Positions 18,248 to 27,550 of a stretch of 35,269 nt of DNA are shown here, in pieces (the first letter of the stretch is position 1; every line of letters starts with the position of its first letter). Source of the DNA: Clostridiales bacterium (lineage in GTDB: Bacteria > Bacillota > Clostridia > Caldicoprobacterales > DTU083). The stretch is taken from positions 1 through 35,269 of the forward strand of contig DUSN01000031.1 in NCBI GenBank assembly GCA_012842605.1, in the 5' to 3' direction. A program made the translations under genes and the position numbers. The notes beneath the pieces are model-generated. The model was not told the origin of the DNA. It worked only from the letters and a program-made list of their open reading frames with translations, and did not search any database.

Positions 18248-19222
18248 CTAGAAAGCTCGACTATGATTTAGAAACCTTAAAACCATGATAGTACTGTCGA
18301 TAACCCGGTTTTTCCGATTTCTCCATGAATTTGACAATGGAAAATTAAACAGAACCGGTTTTCCTGGTAATTCCCAAAAGCCTTCCCCATTCCTTTGTGT
18401 TAAAATCCATTCTATATATTTATCTTTGTATTTCTTCCAACCATTAAACTGAGAAATAAGGGATAAAGCTCGCAACCAATGACAAAAGTCCCTGCTGTCT
18501 CTTCTCCTGATGCCGATAGGTACCATATCTGATAATCTACAGTTGTAAACATAATAAATTTGCTCCGCACAGTTCATACAGTATTCTACTAAAGACAAAT
18601 CAGTTTTATCGCTCAGGTAACATTCTTTATCTGTAGGAGCCAGTAATATTAAGCTATAATAGCCAAAAGACGGTATGATACGTTTTGTTTTAAACCCGAA
18701 ATATTCATGCTGAGCTCTGGTTTCTGACTCTTTGTCATAATAACCTCGCGAGAAGGCTGTTTCAGCAAAATAAGCCCAGCGTTTCCTGTGTGAATCAAGT
18801 AAATTGCTGTTTGGTTCTATCAGTGAAAGCATAGCAGCACTGATAAGCGGTACAAACATTTCCGGCCACCAGCGGATATTGTCCTGTTTTTCGAATTGAT
18901 CCCAGCTTTCTTCATTATCAAGCACTTTTTTAATATAATCAGATACCCTTTTCAGGCATTGATGATCCTTGTCCAGCCCAATCGAAAGACACCTACGGAT
19001 TATGTTCTCGGTATAGCCATGAAAAGGCGGCCAGAACCCTCTGTCATTTTGTTCATTTTCAATTTTTTTGACAAAAGAGTGATTGCATACTCTGTCGTAT
19101 GCATTCTGATATTCACGACTGCTTGGACTAAGTCCCTTAAATTCTTTTAAGAGGATAAATTCCGGTATTGGGTCAGGTTTCATATCCAAAAGTTTATCGA
19201 TAATAATATTCAGTTCAATCAT
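18248..19222 (-). CDS. Prenyltransferase/terpenoid-cyclase-like alpha-toroid protein
   Basis: This 324-residue protein has no signal peptide. It has repeats resembling the QW motif of alpha/alpha-toroid folds: IENEQNDRGFWPPFHGYT (about residues 54-71) and LTQRNGEGFWELPGKPVLFN near the end, with RWWPEMFVPLISAAMLSL between them. Such folds occur in squalene cyclases, protein prenyltransferases and many hypothetical proteins. The DxDD or zinc-ligand residues of true cyclases or transferases are not evident, so the function is unknown. The ATG at 19222 has GGAGG nine bases upstream. It lies alone, between the regulator gene and the region downstream of glnN. Confidence 0.7.
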   Translation of the reverse strand: MIELNIIIDKLLDMKPDPIPEFILLKEFKGLSPSSREYQNAYDRVCNHSFVKKIENEQNDRGFWPPFHGYTENIIRRCLSIGLDKDHQCLKRVSDYIKKVLDNEESWDQFEKQDNIRWWPEMFVPLISAAMLSLIEPNSNLLDSHRKRWAYFAETAFSRGYYDKESETRAQHEYFGFKTKRIIPSFGYYSLILLAPTDKECYLSDKTDLSLVEYCMNCAEQIYYVYNCRLSDMVPIGIRRRDSRDFCHWLRALSLISQFNGWKKYKDKYIEWILTQRNGEGFWELPGKPVLFNFPLSNSWRNRKNRVIDSTIMVLRFLNHSRAF

Positions 19223-19360
19223 CCATTATTGCCTCCATCTTGATATGCTCATTTTGTGGTTTACAGCTGCGCTACAGTTGTCAGTCATCTTAACTCCACA
19301 TGGCTCGAGTTGATGATCTCTGACTGATTTTATCATATGCAGTTAACTCATGTATAGAGA

Positions 19361-19525
19361 GAATCGCATATTATTCATGCTAATCAGCTCCATCAAATAG
19401 CTAAAGGCTACTGCAATTATTTTGACGCTAACACAGTGGTCAGGCAGTACAATAAAATTGACTTCATGCATCTGGATAAAGAAGGCTATGAAACCCTGGC
19501 TGGCTATGGCATTGTAATGGCTTAA
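19361..19525 (+). pseudogene. C-terminal remnant of an SGNH/GDSL hydrolase
   Basis: A plus-strand frame reads HQIAKGYCNYFDANTVV, then IDFMHLDKEGYETLAGYGIV and TAA at 19523-19525. YFDANxVV and a D-x-x-H-L-D-x-x-G-Y/H-x-x-L-A block are the last elements of SGNH hydrolases, with the catalytic D and H. Here the D is replaced in IDFMH by D-F-M-H (spacing DxxH kept). An in-frame TAG closes the frame just upstream (19355-19357), and no N-terminal blocks are present. The rest of 19223-19675 shows only the glnN terminator. Confidence 0.6.
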
Positions 19526-19533
19526 GTCTGCAT

Positions 19534-19569
19534 AAAAAACGGCAGATACTCAAATCCGATTATCTGCCG
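19534..19569 (-). terminator. Rho-independent terminator of glnN
   Basis: Nine-base arms CGGCAGATA (19540-19548) and TATCTGCCG (19561-19569) flank a 12-base loop. On the minus strand the stem is followed by TTTTTT, so it ends transcription of glnN about 105 bases after its stop codon. Confidence 0.85.
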
Positions 19570-19675
19570 GTATACATATGCTATTTCATTTACTCAGTTT
19601 TCCCTCATCATTCGGCGCAGAACCGGGCTTTCATGGACGATTCATTGTCCTGCCAACAAGTCCTATTTTAATTTA

Positions 19676-21781
19676 TCAGACTACACCAAACAGCAAATCG
19701 CCGTAGGTGGGTATCGGCCACAGGCTTGCATCCACCATGGTTTCAAGTTTGTCAGCAACGGAACGTAATTCGTTCATAAGGGGTATGATGGCATCCTTAT
19801 ATGCACGGGCATGCGCCAGCGAATCCCCTTCATGCATATCAACTTCTTCTATCTTCGCACTTAGTTTATCGATAGATGCCTTCAGGCCGGAAGTCAGAGA
19901 AACAAGCTTATCAAGCTCTTCCTTTACGAAGGAGGAATCCGCGCCTGCTGCATTGAGAGAGGCGACAGTATCAGCAACCTTTCTGACATATGCCAGCGAT
20001 GCCGGAAGGATCTGCCTGCTTGCCATTTCAACCATGGTCAGGGCTTCTATGCGGATTGTCTTGATATAGTTCTCCAGGCATATTTCATAACGGGAATATA
20101 CTTCTGTGCGGCTCAAAACACCATGCTTTTCAAGCGCATTGACGTTCTTCTCCTTGATAAGCACCGGAATGGCATCGATAGTGGTCTTCAAATTGGGCAA
20201 GCCTCTTCTCTCGGCTTCAGCAACCCATTCCTCGGAATAGTTGTTGCCATTGAAAATAATGCGCTTATGATTCTTTATGATCTCCTTCACCACAGCATTC
20301 ACTTCTGCCTTGAAGTCCTCGGCTTTTTCAAGGCGATCGGCAATCTGGCCCAGAGTTTCGGCTACAATGGTATTGATTATAAAGTTCGGTGTAGCGATGG
20401 ACTGTGAGGAACCCACGGACCTGAACTCAAACTTATTGCCTGTAAATGCAAATGGAGAGGTTCTGTTTCTGTCTGTGGCATCCTTCGGAAGAACCGGAAG
20501 TGTAGAAACACCGATTTCAAGGGTCCTTCTGTTTCCGTTGTTTTTGACAACGCCGGTTTCTATCTGCTCGATTACACTGGTCAGCTCTTCACCAAGGAAA
20601 ATAGACATGATTGCCGGAGGTGCCTCGTTTGCTCCAAGCCTGTGATCATTTCCGGCTGTGGCAACTGAGAAGCGCAGCAGATCAGCATATTCATCGACAG
20701 CCTTGATGACAGCAACCAGGAAGACAAGAAACTGCGCATTGTCCAGCGGTGTGGTGCCGGGGTCAAGGAGGTTCTTGCCATCGTTGGTTGAAATGGACCA
20801 GTTATTGTGTTTGCCCGATCCATTGACGCCTGCAAAGGGCTTCTCATGCAAGAGGCAGGCAAGTCCGTGCCTGTCGGCCACTTTTTTCATGATTTCCATT
20901 GTCAGCTGGTTATGGTCAGTTGCAATGTTGGTTGTGGCAAATACCGGAGCCAGCTCATGCTGTGCGGGCGCAACTTCATTATGCTTGGTTTTGGCGGATA
21001 CTCCAAGCTTCCAGAGCTCGGCATCCAGATCATGCATGAAATTGGATATCTTTTCCTTCAGAATACCAAAATAATGATCTTCAAGCTCCTGTCCTTTAGG
21101 CGGCTTGGCACCAAACAGGGTTCTTCCGGTGTAGAGCAGATCCTTACGCTTCATGAAGTATTCCTTGTCCACAAGGAAGTATTCTTGCTCAGGCCCTAAG
21201 GTCGTAACAACCCGTTTGGTGGTGGTATCACCAAATAGTCTCAGAATACGGAGTGCTTGTTTGGAAAGAGCTTCCATTGAACGCAGGAGCGGGGTTTTCA
21301 GGTCCAGGGCTTCGCCTGTATATGAGCAGAATGCTGTCGGGATATACAGGGTACGATCCTTCACAAATGCAGGTGAGGTACAATCCCATGCGGTATAGCC
21401 CCTGGCTTCAAAGGTTGCACGAAGACCTCCGGAGGGGAAGGATGAAGCATCCGGCTCACCCTTTATAAGCTCCTTGCCTGAGAATTCCATAATGGCTTTA
21501 CCGTCCCCTGTAGGTGTCAGGAAAGAGTCATGCTTTTCGGCAGTAATGCCGGTTAATGGCTGGAACCAGTGGGTAAAGTGGGTTGCCCCTTTTTCAACCG
21601 CCCAATCCTTCATCACACAGGCTACTACCTCAGCTACATCCGGATCGAGCGGAAGGCCTTCCATAATTGTTTTCTTCAGCTTCTTATAAATAGGTTTTGG
21701 CAGACGCTCCTGCATTACCGTGTCACTAAACACAGCTGAACCAAACATACAGGTACCGAACTCACTAATACATTTTTCCAT
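19676..21781 (-). CDS. glnN: Glutamine synthetase type III
   Basis: The 701-residue enzyme joins ammonium to glutamate using ATP. The length and motifs are those of GSIII (about 700-730 residues, as in Bacteroides, cyanobacteria and Clostridia), not GSI. Visible blocks: [34 protein letters not shown] (active-site glutamates), [19 protein letters not shown] (GSIII signature), [15 protein letters not shown] and [20 protein letters not shown] (second GSIII signature), then a long helical C-terminal region. The ATG at 21781 has GAAAGGGGAA upstream. It stands alone between two terminators. The product glutamine is the amide donor for the adjacent GatCAB, a plausible functional link, although the two are separate transcription units. 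No GlnR-type operator was recognised upstream. Confidence 0.95.
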   Translation of the reverse strand: MEKCISEFGTCMFGSAVFSDTVMQERLPKPIYKKLKKTIMEGLPLDPDVAEVVACVMKDWAVEKGATHFTHWFQPLTGITAEKHDSFLTPTGDGKAIMEFSGKELIKGEPDASSFPSGGLRATFEARGYTAWDCTSPAFVKDRTLYIPTAFCSYTGEALDLKTPLLRSMEALSKQALRILRLFGDTTTKRVVTTLGPEQEYFLVDKEYFMKRKDLLYTGRTLFGAKPPKGQELEDHYFGILKEKISNFMHDLDAELWKLGVSAKTKHNEVAPAQHELAPVFATTNIATDHNQLTMEIMKKVADRHGLACLLHEKPFAGVNGSGKHNNWSISTNDGKNLLDPGTTPLDNAQFLVFLVAVIKAVDEYADLLRFSVATAGNDHRLGANEAPPAIMSIFLGEELTSVIEQIETGVVKNNGNRRTLEIGVSTLPVLPKDATDRNRTSPFAFTGNKFEFRSVGSSQSIATPNFIINTIVAETLGQIADRLEKAEDFKAEVNAVVKEIIKNHKRIIFNGNNYSEEWVAEAERRGLPNLKTTIDAIPVLIKEKNVNALEKHGVLSRTEVYSRYEICLENYIKTIRIEALTMVEMASRQILPASLAYVRKVADTVASLNAAGADSSFVKEELDKLVSLTSGLKASIDKLSAKIEEVDMHEGDSLAHARAYKDAIIPLMNELRSVADKLETMVDASLWPIPTYGDLLFGVV

Positions 21782-21871
21782 GATCTATTCCCCTTTCAAT
21801 AAACTGTTAAACTTGAACTAAATTTTATTAACTCCGGCTTATATCACCGGGTATAACCCAATAAAAGCACA

Positions 21872-21904
21872 TAAAAAAAGCGCTTCACTCACTTGGTGAA
21901 ACGC
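21872..21904 (-). terminator. Rho-independent terminator after gatB
   Basis: On the minus strand GGCGTTTCAC pairs with GTGAAGCGC around a short loop and is followed by TTTTTTT. It lies about 170 bases after the gatB stop and about 90 before the glnN start, so it closes the aspS-gatCAB operon; an attenuator role for glnN is possible. The other 21905-22072 bases contain only short inverted repeats (such as TTAGATT/AATCTAA) and no gene. Confidence 0.8.
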
Positions 21905-22072
21905 CTTTGTTTCCGATAAAACACTATTCAATTGGCTTTAGATTCGATGATCAGAAATCTAATGGATTTTTCATATAATACTTCATTTTTCTGACTAATC
22001 CATCAAACAATTCAAATTTATTTTAGCAGACTTCTCAGCATTTTGCAAGATGTAAATTTAAAAATTTCATTT

Positions 22073-23488
22073 TTATTGTCTGATCAGTTTTCGCAGCAAG
22101 ACTTCAGCCTTGCGAATATCTGCCTTGCCGCCTGTTTTCTTCATAATGTAGCCGAACATAACGTTGATGGCCTTGTCCTTACCGTTTCTGACATTGGCTG
22201 CTGCCTCGGGGTTGGCATCGATGGCTTCCTTGCATAAACTTTCAAGTGCTTCATCGGAGATACCCACAAGATCCTCCGGTTTAATAAACTCCTCTACCGG
22301 TTTGCCGCTTTCAAGCATCTTCTGCAAGGTACTCTGGGCGACTCCGATGTTAATTTTTTTCTCATCGGCCAGCTTTACAAGGGCAGCAAACTGGGCAGCA
22401 GATATCCTGATGGCGAATAATTCCTTTTCCTCCTCGGTGTCCATATTAGAAAATATGGTGACAACAATCAGGTTAGCCGTATTTTTAACGCTTGCACCCT
22501 CGGCCAGTGTGTCTTCGAAAAATTCAGCTACCATTCTGTACCTGAAAATCTGTTTGGCTGTGGCTTCAGAAAGCCCCAGGACATTCATGTATCGCTTGAG
22601 CTTGTCAAAGGGAAGCTCAGGTAAGGACTCGCGAATTTCTTCTACCTTCTTATCATCTACGCAAAATCGCAGAATATCGGGATCAGGGAAATAGCGGTAA
22701 TCATCGGAGTTTTCCTTATCACGCATGGGGGTAACGCTATTGGTTCCCTCATCATATCGCATGGTCTGCTGAACAACGGTTCCTCCCGCATCCAGAATAT
22801 CAGCCTGCCTTTCTGCTTCGGCCATGACGGCCTTTTGAATGAAACTCAGGGAGTTAATATTCTTGATTTCGGTTCTCACACCGAAACGGGGATCGCCGGG
22901 CTTTCGCAGCGAAAGATTTACATCGCAGCGCATGGATCCTTCCTGCATCTTGCAGTCCGATATGCCGATATAGCGCATGATCAGCTGCAGTTTTTCGGCA
23001 TACTCTTTTGCCTCTTCAGCAGAAGAAATATCGGGTTCGGAAACAATCTCAATCAGTGGAACTCCGCTGCGGTTATAATCAATATAGGTTAAACCGCTCT
23101 CATGGATGAGCTTTCCGGCATCCTCCTCGATATGAATGCGGGTGATACCGATACGCTTTCCGCTGTCCAGCTCGATATAGCCCTTTTCACAGAGGGGCTC
23201 ATCATATTGGGAGATCTGGTATGCTTTTGGCAAGTCGGGGTATACGTAATTTTTCCGGTCCATATGGGATTTGGTATTGATTTTGCAGTTCAGTGCCAGG
23301 CCGGCTTTAATGGCATACTCCACCACTTTTTGGTTGAGAATTGGAAGGGATCCCGGCTGACCGGTGCAGACAGGGCAGCAATGGGTGTTGGGCTCTCCCC
23401 CGAACTCAGTGGTACAGCCACAAAAAATCTTGGTTTTGGTTGCCAGTTCAATATGGGTCTCAATGCCGCAGACAATTTCATAGTTCAT
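22073..23488 (-). CDS. gatB: Asp-tRNA(Asn)/Glu-tRNA(Gln) amidotransferase subunit B
   Basis: The 471-residue subunit recognises the tRNA and phosphorylates the misacylated amino acid for amidation. Start YEIVCGIETHIELATKTKIF matches the family (usually GLEVHVEL); CGCTTEFGGEPNTHCCPVC supplies the zinc-type cysteines; SHMDRKNYVYPDLPKAYQIS and DYNRSGVPLIEIVSEPDI are signature blocks of the catalytic cradle; QEGSMRCDVNLSLR follows. The C-terminal YqeY-like tail ends in VMFGYIMKKTGGKADIRKAE. The ATG overlaps the gatA stop (ATGA) and has GGAGGTG upstream. It is the last gene of the operon, before the terminator at 21872-21904. Confidence 0.97.
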   Translation of the reverse strand: MNYEIVCGIETHIELATKTKIFCGCTTEFGGEPNTHCCPVCTGQPGSLPILNQKVVEYAIKAGLALNCKINTKSHMDRKNYVYPDLPKAYQISQYDEPLCEKGYIELDSGKRIGITRIHIEEDAGKLIHESGLTYIDYNRSGVPLIEIVSEPDISSAEEAKEYAEKLQLIMRYIGISDCKMQEGSMRCDVNLSLRKPGDPRFGVRTEIKNINSLSFIQKAVMAEAERQADILDAGGTVVQQTMRYDEGTNSVTPMRDKENSDDYRYFPDPDILRFCVDDKKVEEIRESLPELPFDKLKRYMNVLGLSEATAKQIFRYRMVAEFFEDTLAEGASVKNTANLIVVTIFSNMDTEEEKELFAIRISAAQFAALVKLADEKKINIGVAQSTLQKMLESGKPVEEFIKPEDLVGISDEALESLCKEAIDANPEAAANVRNGKDKAINVMFGYIMKKTGGKADIRKAEVLLRKLIRQ

Positions 23489-24945
23489 ATCCCGGCACCT
23501 CCTTCATAATCACCAATCACTTTCCCAGCGCTTTGTTCATAAAAATGAGCTGCCTGAAGAACCGTTGCCTCACCAAACCTTCTGCCGATTATCTGCATGC
23601 CGATGGGAAGCCCTCTGGAGTCCTCCCCGCAGGGAACTGAGATAGCCGGAACACCTGCGATATTGACGGGCACAGTGCAGATATCCGACAAGTACATTTC
23701 AACCGGGCTATCGCCCTTGTGGTTCAGCGGGAATGCTGTATTGGGCGCTGTAGGAGCAACTAGCACGTCACAATTTTCAAAGACGGCATCAAATTCCCGG
23801 TTTATCTCTTCACGAATCAGGCAGGCTTTTTTGTAGTAAGCATCATAATAACCGCTGGACAACACATATGTCCCCAGCATAATGCGGCGTTTAACCTCGT
23901 CGCCGAATCCTTCGCTCCTGGTCCTGACAATCATGTCCTCAATGCCGGTATAGGATGATGTGCGATAGCCATAACGGATGCCGTCATATCGTCCAAGATT
24001 GGAGGATGCTTCGGCACAGGCGATAATGTAATATACCGGAAGTGCCAGTTTCAGTGCCGGAAGCCTGATGTTTTCTATTACAGCACCGTTGTTTTCAAAC
24101 AGCTTTATGGCCTTCTCAATCTTTGACTTGATCTCAGTATTTATTCCTTCAAAAAATTCTTCGGCAACACCAATGCGCATGCCCTTGATATCCCGATCCA
24201 GGCATTCAGCCAGAGAGGAACCATAATCATAGTCCACACTGGTCTGATCGCGCTTGTCGCCGCCTTTGATAGCATCAAAGACAATGGCAGCGTCCTTCAC
24301 GCTGTTTGCCAGGGGGCCGATCTGGTCCAGCGAACTTCCGTAAGCGATGAGCCCATAGCGGGATACTGCACCATAGGTGGGTTTTAGACCCACCACTCCG
24401 CAGAAGGAGGCCGGCTGACGGATGGAGCCGCCCGTATCTGAGCCCAGGCTGTATACTGCAAGATTTGCGCAAACTGCCGCAGCCGAGCCGCCCGAAGAAC
24501 CGCCGGTAACATAATTCGTGTTTCTGGGATTCAGCGGTGCTCCATAGCAGCTGGTTTCCGAGGTGCTTCCCATGGCAAACTCATCCATATTGGTCTTGCC
24601 CAGAAGCACCGCACCCTGAGCTTTAAGCTTCTCCCAGACTGCAGCATCATAGTAAGGCTTAAAGTCCTTCAGGATTTTGGAGCAGCATGTGGTGGCAATC
24701 CCGTCAGTGCAGATATTATCCTTCAGGGCCATGGGAATGCCGCAGAGCAGCGGCGCATCGCCCTCTTTAAGCATCTGGTCGGCCTGCTCCGCTGCCTTCA
24801 GGGCGGTATCAAAGGTCAAATACACATAGGCATTGATGGCAGGGTTCAATTTTTCAATTGCATCTATATATGCCTTTGTCAGCTCCACCGCCGAAATTTC
24901 GCGGTTACGAAGCCTTATGGCCAGTTCATATATTCCCGCTCTCAT
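23485..24945 (-). CDS. gatA: Asp-tRNA(Asn)/Glu-tRNA(Gln) amidotransferase subunit A
   Basis: The 486-residue amidase releases ammonia from glutamine for GatB. The Lys-Ser-Ser triad of the amidase signature family is visible: lysine in IPMALKDNIC, the cis-serine in TGGSSGGSAAAV and the nucleophile in SDTGGSIRQPASFCGVVG. The C-terminal block GLPIGMQIIGRRFGEATVLQ is also typical. The start ATG overlaps the gatC stop by ATGA, and GGAGT within gatC serves as ribosome site, so the three subunits are translationally coupled. Confidence 0.97.
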   Translation of the reverse strand: MRAGIYELAIRLRNREISAVELTKAYIDAIEKLNPAINAYVYLTFDTALKAAEQADQMLKEGDAPLLCGIPMALKDNICTDGIATTCCSKILKDFKPYYDAAVWEKLKAQGAVLLGKTNMDEFAMGSTSETSCYGAPLNPRNTNYVTGGSSGGSAAAVCANLAVYSLGSDTGGSIRQPASFCGVVGLKPTYGAVSRYGLIAYGSSLDQIGPLANSVKDAAIVFDAIKGGDKRDQTSVDYDYGSSLAECLDRDIKGMRIGVAEEFFEGINTEIKSKIEKAIKLFENNGAVIENIRLPALKLALPVYYIIACAEASSNLGRYDGIRYGYRTSSYTGIEDMIVRTRSEGFGDEVKRRIMLGTYVLSSGYYDAYYKKACLIREEINREFDAVFENCDVLVAPTAPNTAFPLNHKGDSPVEMYLSDICTVPVNIAGVPAISVPCGEDSRGLPIGMQIIGRRFGEATVLQAAHFYEQSAGKVIGDYEGGAGI

Positions 24946-25235
24946 TTTTTACTCCTTTCCACTTTGAAAAATCCGTTATACCCTTCGACATTGGAAAGGA
25001 TTTTGTCATTGGGCAGGGACGGCACCACTTCATCAGGGCGCAAGTCATCAAATGAGACCATCCTGGCATCCACGCTTCTTATCTGTTCGGTCCCGCCTTC
25101 GATGGACTGGTTGACGGTATCTGCAAATGCTATAATTTCATCAAATTCAGCTGTAAATCGCTCAAGCTCTTCATCCGTAAAGCTTAGCTTTGCAAGTTTT
25201 GCGAGCTTTTCTATCTCGGTTTTTGATATTGCCAT
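24942..25235 (-). CDS. gatC: Asp-tRNA(Asn)/Glu-tRNA(Gln) amidotransferase subunit C
   Basis: The 97-residue small subunit wraps between GatA and GatB and stabilises them. It begins AISKTEIEKLAKLAKLSFTD, continues with an amphipathic helix and ends in the family's extended tail (LRPDEVVPSLPNDKILSN, GFFKVERSKK). A longer reading from 25292 would add 19 residues, but the ATG at 25235 follows GGAAAGGAGTGAGG and gives the normal GatC N-terminus. It lies 59 bases after aspS and leads gatA by an ATGA overlap. Confidence 0.95.
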   Translation of the reverse strand: MAISKTEIEKLAKLAKLSFTDEELERFTAEFDEIIAFADTVNQSIEGGTEQIRSVDARMVSFDDLRPDEVVPSLPNDKILSNVEGYNGFFKVERSKK

Positions 25236-25294
25236 AATCCTCACTCCTTTCCTGACAGCAGCCGCTGTCAAGTCACCGGATGATACAAACATAA

Positions 25295-27040
25295 TTAATT
25301 CCTGATTTTAATATGCACCTCACGCAGCTGCTGTTCGGTCACTTCGCTGGGCGCACCGCACATCAGATCCTGCGCATTGCTGTTCATGGGAAAGGCCAGA
25401 ACCTCGCGAATGTTTTCCTCATTCCTGAGGAGCATGATCATCCGGTCAACCCCGGGAGCCATGCCGGCATGGGGCGGCGCTCCGTACTGGAATGCATTGT
25501 AGAGCGCTCCGAACTTCTTCTTAAGGGTCTCCTCATCGTAACCAGCAATCTCAAAGGCTTTAACCATTATGTCCAGGTTGTGGTTCCGGACTGCGCCCGA
25601 GGAAAGTTCAACACCGTTGCAGACAATATCATACTGGTAAGCCAGAATGTCCAGGGGATCCTTTGTGTTAAGTGCTTCCAAACCACCCTGTGGCATGGAA
25701 AAGGGGTTATGGGTAAATTGTATCTTTCCGGTCGCCTCATCGATTTCATACATTGGAAAATCATTGACATAACAGAAGCGGTAGGCTTTCTTCTCACAGA
25801 GGTCAAGCCGCTTGCCCAGCTCATTGCGTATCAGCCCTGCGTATTTGCAGGCATTTCTTTCCTTGTCTGCAATGAAGAATATGACATCGCCTGAAACAAG
25901 GTTGGCAATTTTAGCCAGCTCCCCTTTTAACTCATCGGGGATGTATTTATCGATGGGGCCTTTATAAGTCATATCCTCCTGAACCTCAAGATAGCCGAGC
26001 CCTCCCATGCCAATAGACAGCGCATATTCCAGCAGCTTTTCATGGAAGCCCTTTGACATTTCGGCATGAACCTTGATGGCTCTGACCGTCTTGTGAAGGA
26101 AGGGTTTAAAGGCGCATCTCTGGAAGAAATCTGTCACATCGATGATGCGCAGAGGGTTGCGCAGGTCAGGCTTGTCGGTACCAAACTCCAGCATGGCCTG
26201 CTTGTAGCTGAAAACGGGGAACGGTGCTCCGGTGACTTCATACCCTTCAGGTGCGAATTTTTTAAAGGCAGCAGTCAGAACCTCCTCACCAACACGGAAT
26301 ACATCTTCCTGGGTGGCAAAGCTCATTTCAAAATCAAGCTGATAGAACTCACCCGGAGAGCGATCAGCCCGCGCATCCTCGTCACGGAAGCAGGGAGCAA
26401 TCTGAAAATACTTGTCAAAGCCCGAGACCATCAACAGCTGTTTATATATCTGTGGTGCCTGGGGCAGTGCATAGAATTTTCCTTTATACTTTCTGGATGG
26501 AACGATATAATCCCTTGCTCCTTCCGGAGAGGATGACGACAGGATCGGCGTTTGTATTTCGACAAAGCCCAGCTCGGCCATCTTCTGTCTTAAAAAGCTT
26601 ATGACCTGGGACCGGAACAAAATATTGTCCTTTACCTTCCGGTTTCTTAAATCAAGGTAACGGTACTTTAAGCGCACTTCCTCACGAATTTCCTTGGAGG
26701 CTGCAATTTCAAACGGCAGATCCTTGTAGACCCGGCCTAAAACTGTGACCTTTTGTGCCGCAAGCTCAATTGTACCGGTGGGAATCTTGGGGTTGTAGGT
26801 TTCTTCATCCCGTTTTTCCACCACACCTTCAATTGATAAGCATTCTTCCTTTCTGATACCCTTTGGAAGCTCGATGTCTCTGAATACCACCTGCATGACA
26901 CCATACATGTCCCTCAGATCGATAAAGGACACACCGCCATGGTCCCTTATGTTTTCAACCCAACCGGCAATTTTTAGGACGGTGCCGATATCTTCTTCTG
27001 TGATTTGATTCATTGTCTTGGTACGATAAATCCCTGACAT
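25295..27040 (-). CDS. aspS: Aspartate-tRNA ligase, probably non-discriminating
   Basis: The 581-residue bacterial-type AspRS charges tRNA(Asp). It has an OB-fold anticodon domain (AGWVENIRDHGGVSFIDLRD near residue 25), class II motif 2 (CFRDEDARADRSPGEFYQLD), the bacterial insertion domain, and motif 3 with PPHAGMAPGVDRMIMLLRN. The residue after RD is His (H34, RDHGG), as in non-discriminating enzymes such as that of Pseudomonas, where E. coli has RDLGS. From this and the gatCAB genes downstream I infer that it also makes Asp-tRNA(Asn) for amidation. GGGAG stands before the ATG. Expression should depend on the T-box leader at 27099-27378. Confidence 0.95.
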   Translation of the reverse strand: MSGIYRTKTMNQITEEDIGTVLKIAGWVENIRDHGGVSFIDLRDMYGVMQVVFRDIELPKGIRKEECLSIEGVVEKRDEETYNPKIPTGTIELAAQKVTVLGRVYKDLPFEIAASKEIREEVRLKYRYLDLRNRKVKDNILFRSQVISFLRQKMAELGFVEIQTPILSSSSPEGARDYIVPSRKYKGKFYALPQAPQIYKQLLMVSGFDKYFQIAPCFRDEDARADRSPGEFYQLDFEMSFATQEDVFRVGEEVLTAAFKKFAPEGYEVTGAPFPVFSYKQAMLEFGTDKPDLRNPLRIIDVTDFFQRCAFKPFLHKTVRAIKVHAEMSKGFHEKLLEYALSIGMGGLGYLEVQEDMTYKGPIDKYIPDELKGELAKIANLVSGDVIFFIADKERNACKYAGLIRNELGKRLDLCEKKAYRFCYVNDFPMYEIDEATGKIQFTHNPFSMPQGGLEALNTKDPLDILAYQYDIVCNGVELSSGAVRNHNLDIMVKAFEIAGYDEETLKKKFGALYNAFQYGAPPHAGMAPGVDRMIMLLRNEENIREVLAFPMNSNAQDLMCGAPSEVTEQQLREVHIKIRN

Positions 27041-27098
27041 AAAATCTCCCTTCTCATCTTTTTTAAATTAACTGTGTCGGGAGAGCGCCCATAAATAT

Positions 27099-27378
27099 AA
27101 AAAGCTGCTCGCCCGAAATAGAAATTTCAGGGCGAACAGCACTATTATCGTCCGCGGTACCACCTGAATTACTGTACTCCATTGTACAGTCACTCCTTAG
27201 TGTCTGCCGTTGTAACGTACGGCTTACGTCGCACCTACTCATCATATGCAATATGACTTTCAGATTGAAGCTGGTGAAGTGTTATTCACATGAATTCACT
27301 TTACAGGGTTCTCACCATTCCCCGCTCTCTGTAAACGATAATTCATGCTACTTCTCTTCGTCATTGCTTTGCCGAATA
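27099..27378 (-). ncRNA. T-box riboswitch leader of aspS-gatCAB
   Basis: A T-box leader that senses uncharged tRNA. On the minus strand, stem I starts near 27378 with GAAGAGAAGTAGC, includes AGAGAGCGGGGAATGGTGAG (AG-bulge/distal loop region near 27325-27345) and ends with GAGTAGGTGCGACG. The T-box sequence AATTCAGGTGGTACCGCGGA is at 27151-27170 with TGG in its bulge, where the tRNA 3' NCCA pairs. The terminator follows: GCTGTTCGCCCTGAAA pairs with TTTCGGGCGAGCAGC, then TTTTT (27099-27140). The specifier is probably GAT (27241-27243), an Asp codon next to GAGTAGG; the register is one base off the usual spacing, so this is tentative. With uncharged tRNA(Asp) the antiterminator forms and the operon is transcribed. 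Confidence 0.95.
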
Positions 27379-27407
27379 TTTTAATATATCCCAGCTTGCT
27401 CTGTCAA
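27379..27407 (-). promoter_or_regulatory. Proximal sigma-70 promoter of aspS T-box leader
   Basis: Minus strand: perfect -35 TTGACA (27402-27407), 17-base spacer, -10 TTAAAA (27379-27384). Transcription would begin at about 27372, right at the first bases of the T-box leader. Confidence 0.65.
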
Positions 27408-27454
27408 GAGAAAACTTCTCTTGTGAAGTCCACATTCTTGCATTCGTCTTATAA

Positions 27455-27482
27455 ATAATATGCCCATTATCTTAACTGTCAA
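27455..27482 (-). promoter_or_regulatory. Distal sigma-70 promoter upstream of aspS leader
   Basis: Minus strand: perfect -35 TTGACA (27477-27482), 16-base spacer, -10 TATTAT (27455-27460). It lies 75 bases upstream of the proximal promoter and would give a longer leader. The stretch 27408-27550 has no gene. Confidence 0.5.
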
Positions 27483-27550
27483 CACAATCCTGCCAGTTTT
27501 ACAGCATAAACTTAACTTCAAAATGTACTTCCGGCATGAAAAAACCAAAA

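Noticed and set aside
21905..22072. Short inverted repeats between gatB and glnN as a riboswitch
   Set aside because: TTAGATT/AATCTAA and TGGATT/AATCCA pairs are short, AT-rich and match no riboswitch class known to me.
22164..22694. Plus-strand 176-codon open frame
   Set aside because: Antisense shadow of gatB; composition is serine-rich as expected for reversed codons.
27063..27251. Minus-strand 62-codon frame upstream of aspS
   Set aside because: It is the T-box antiterminator and terminator region read as protein.
27285..27292. AAC near the stem I apical region as an Asn specifier
   Set aside because: The AAC in GAATAACACTTC lies away from the 3' side of the specifier loop; GAT beside GAGTAGG is better placed.
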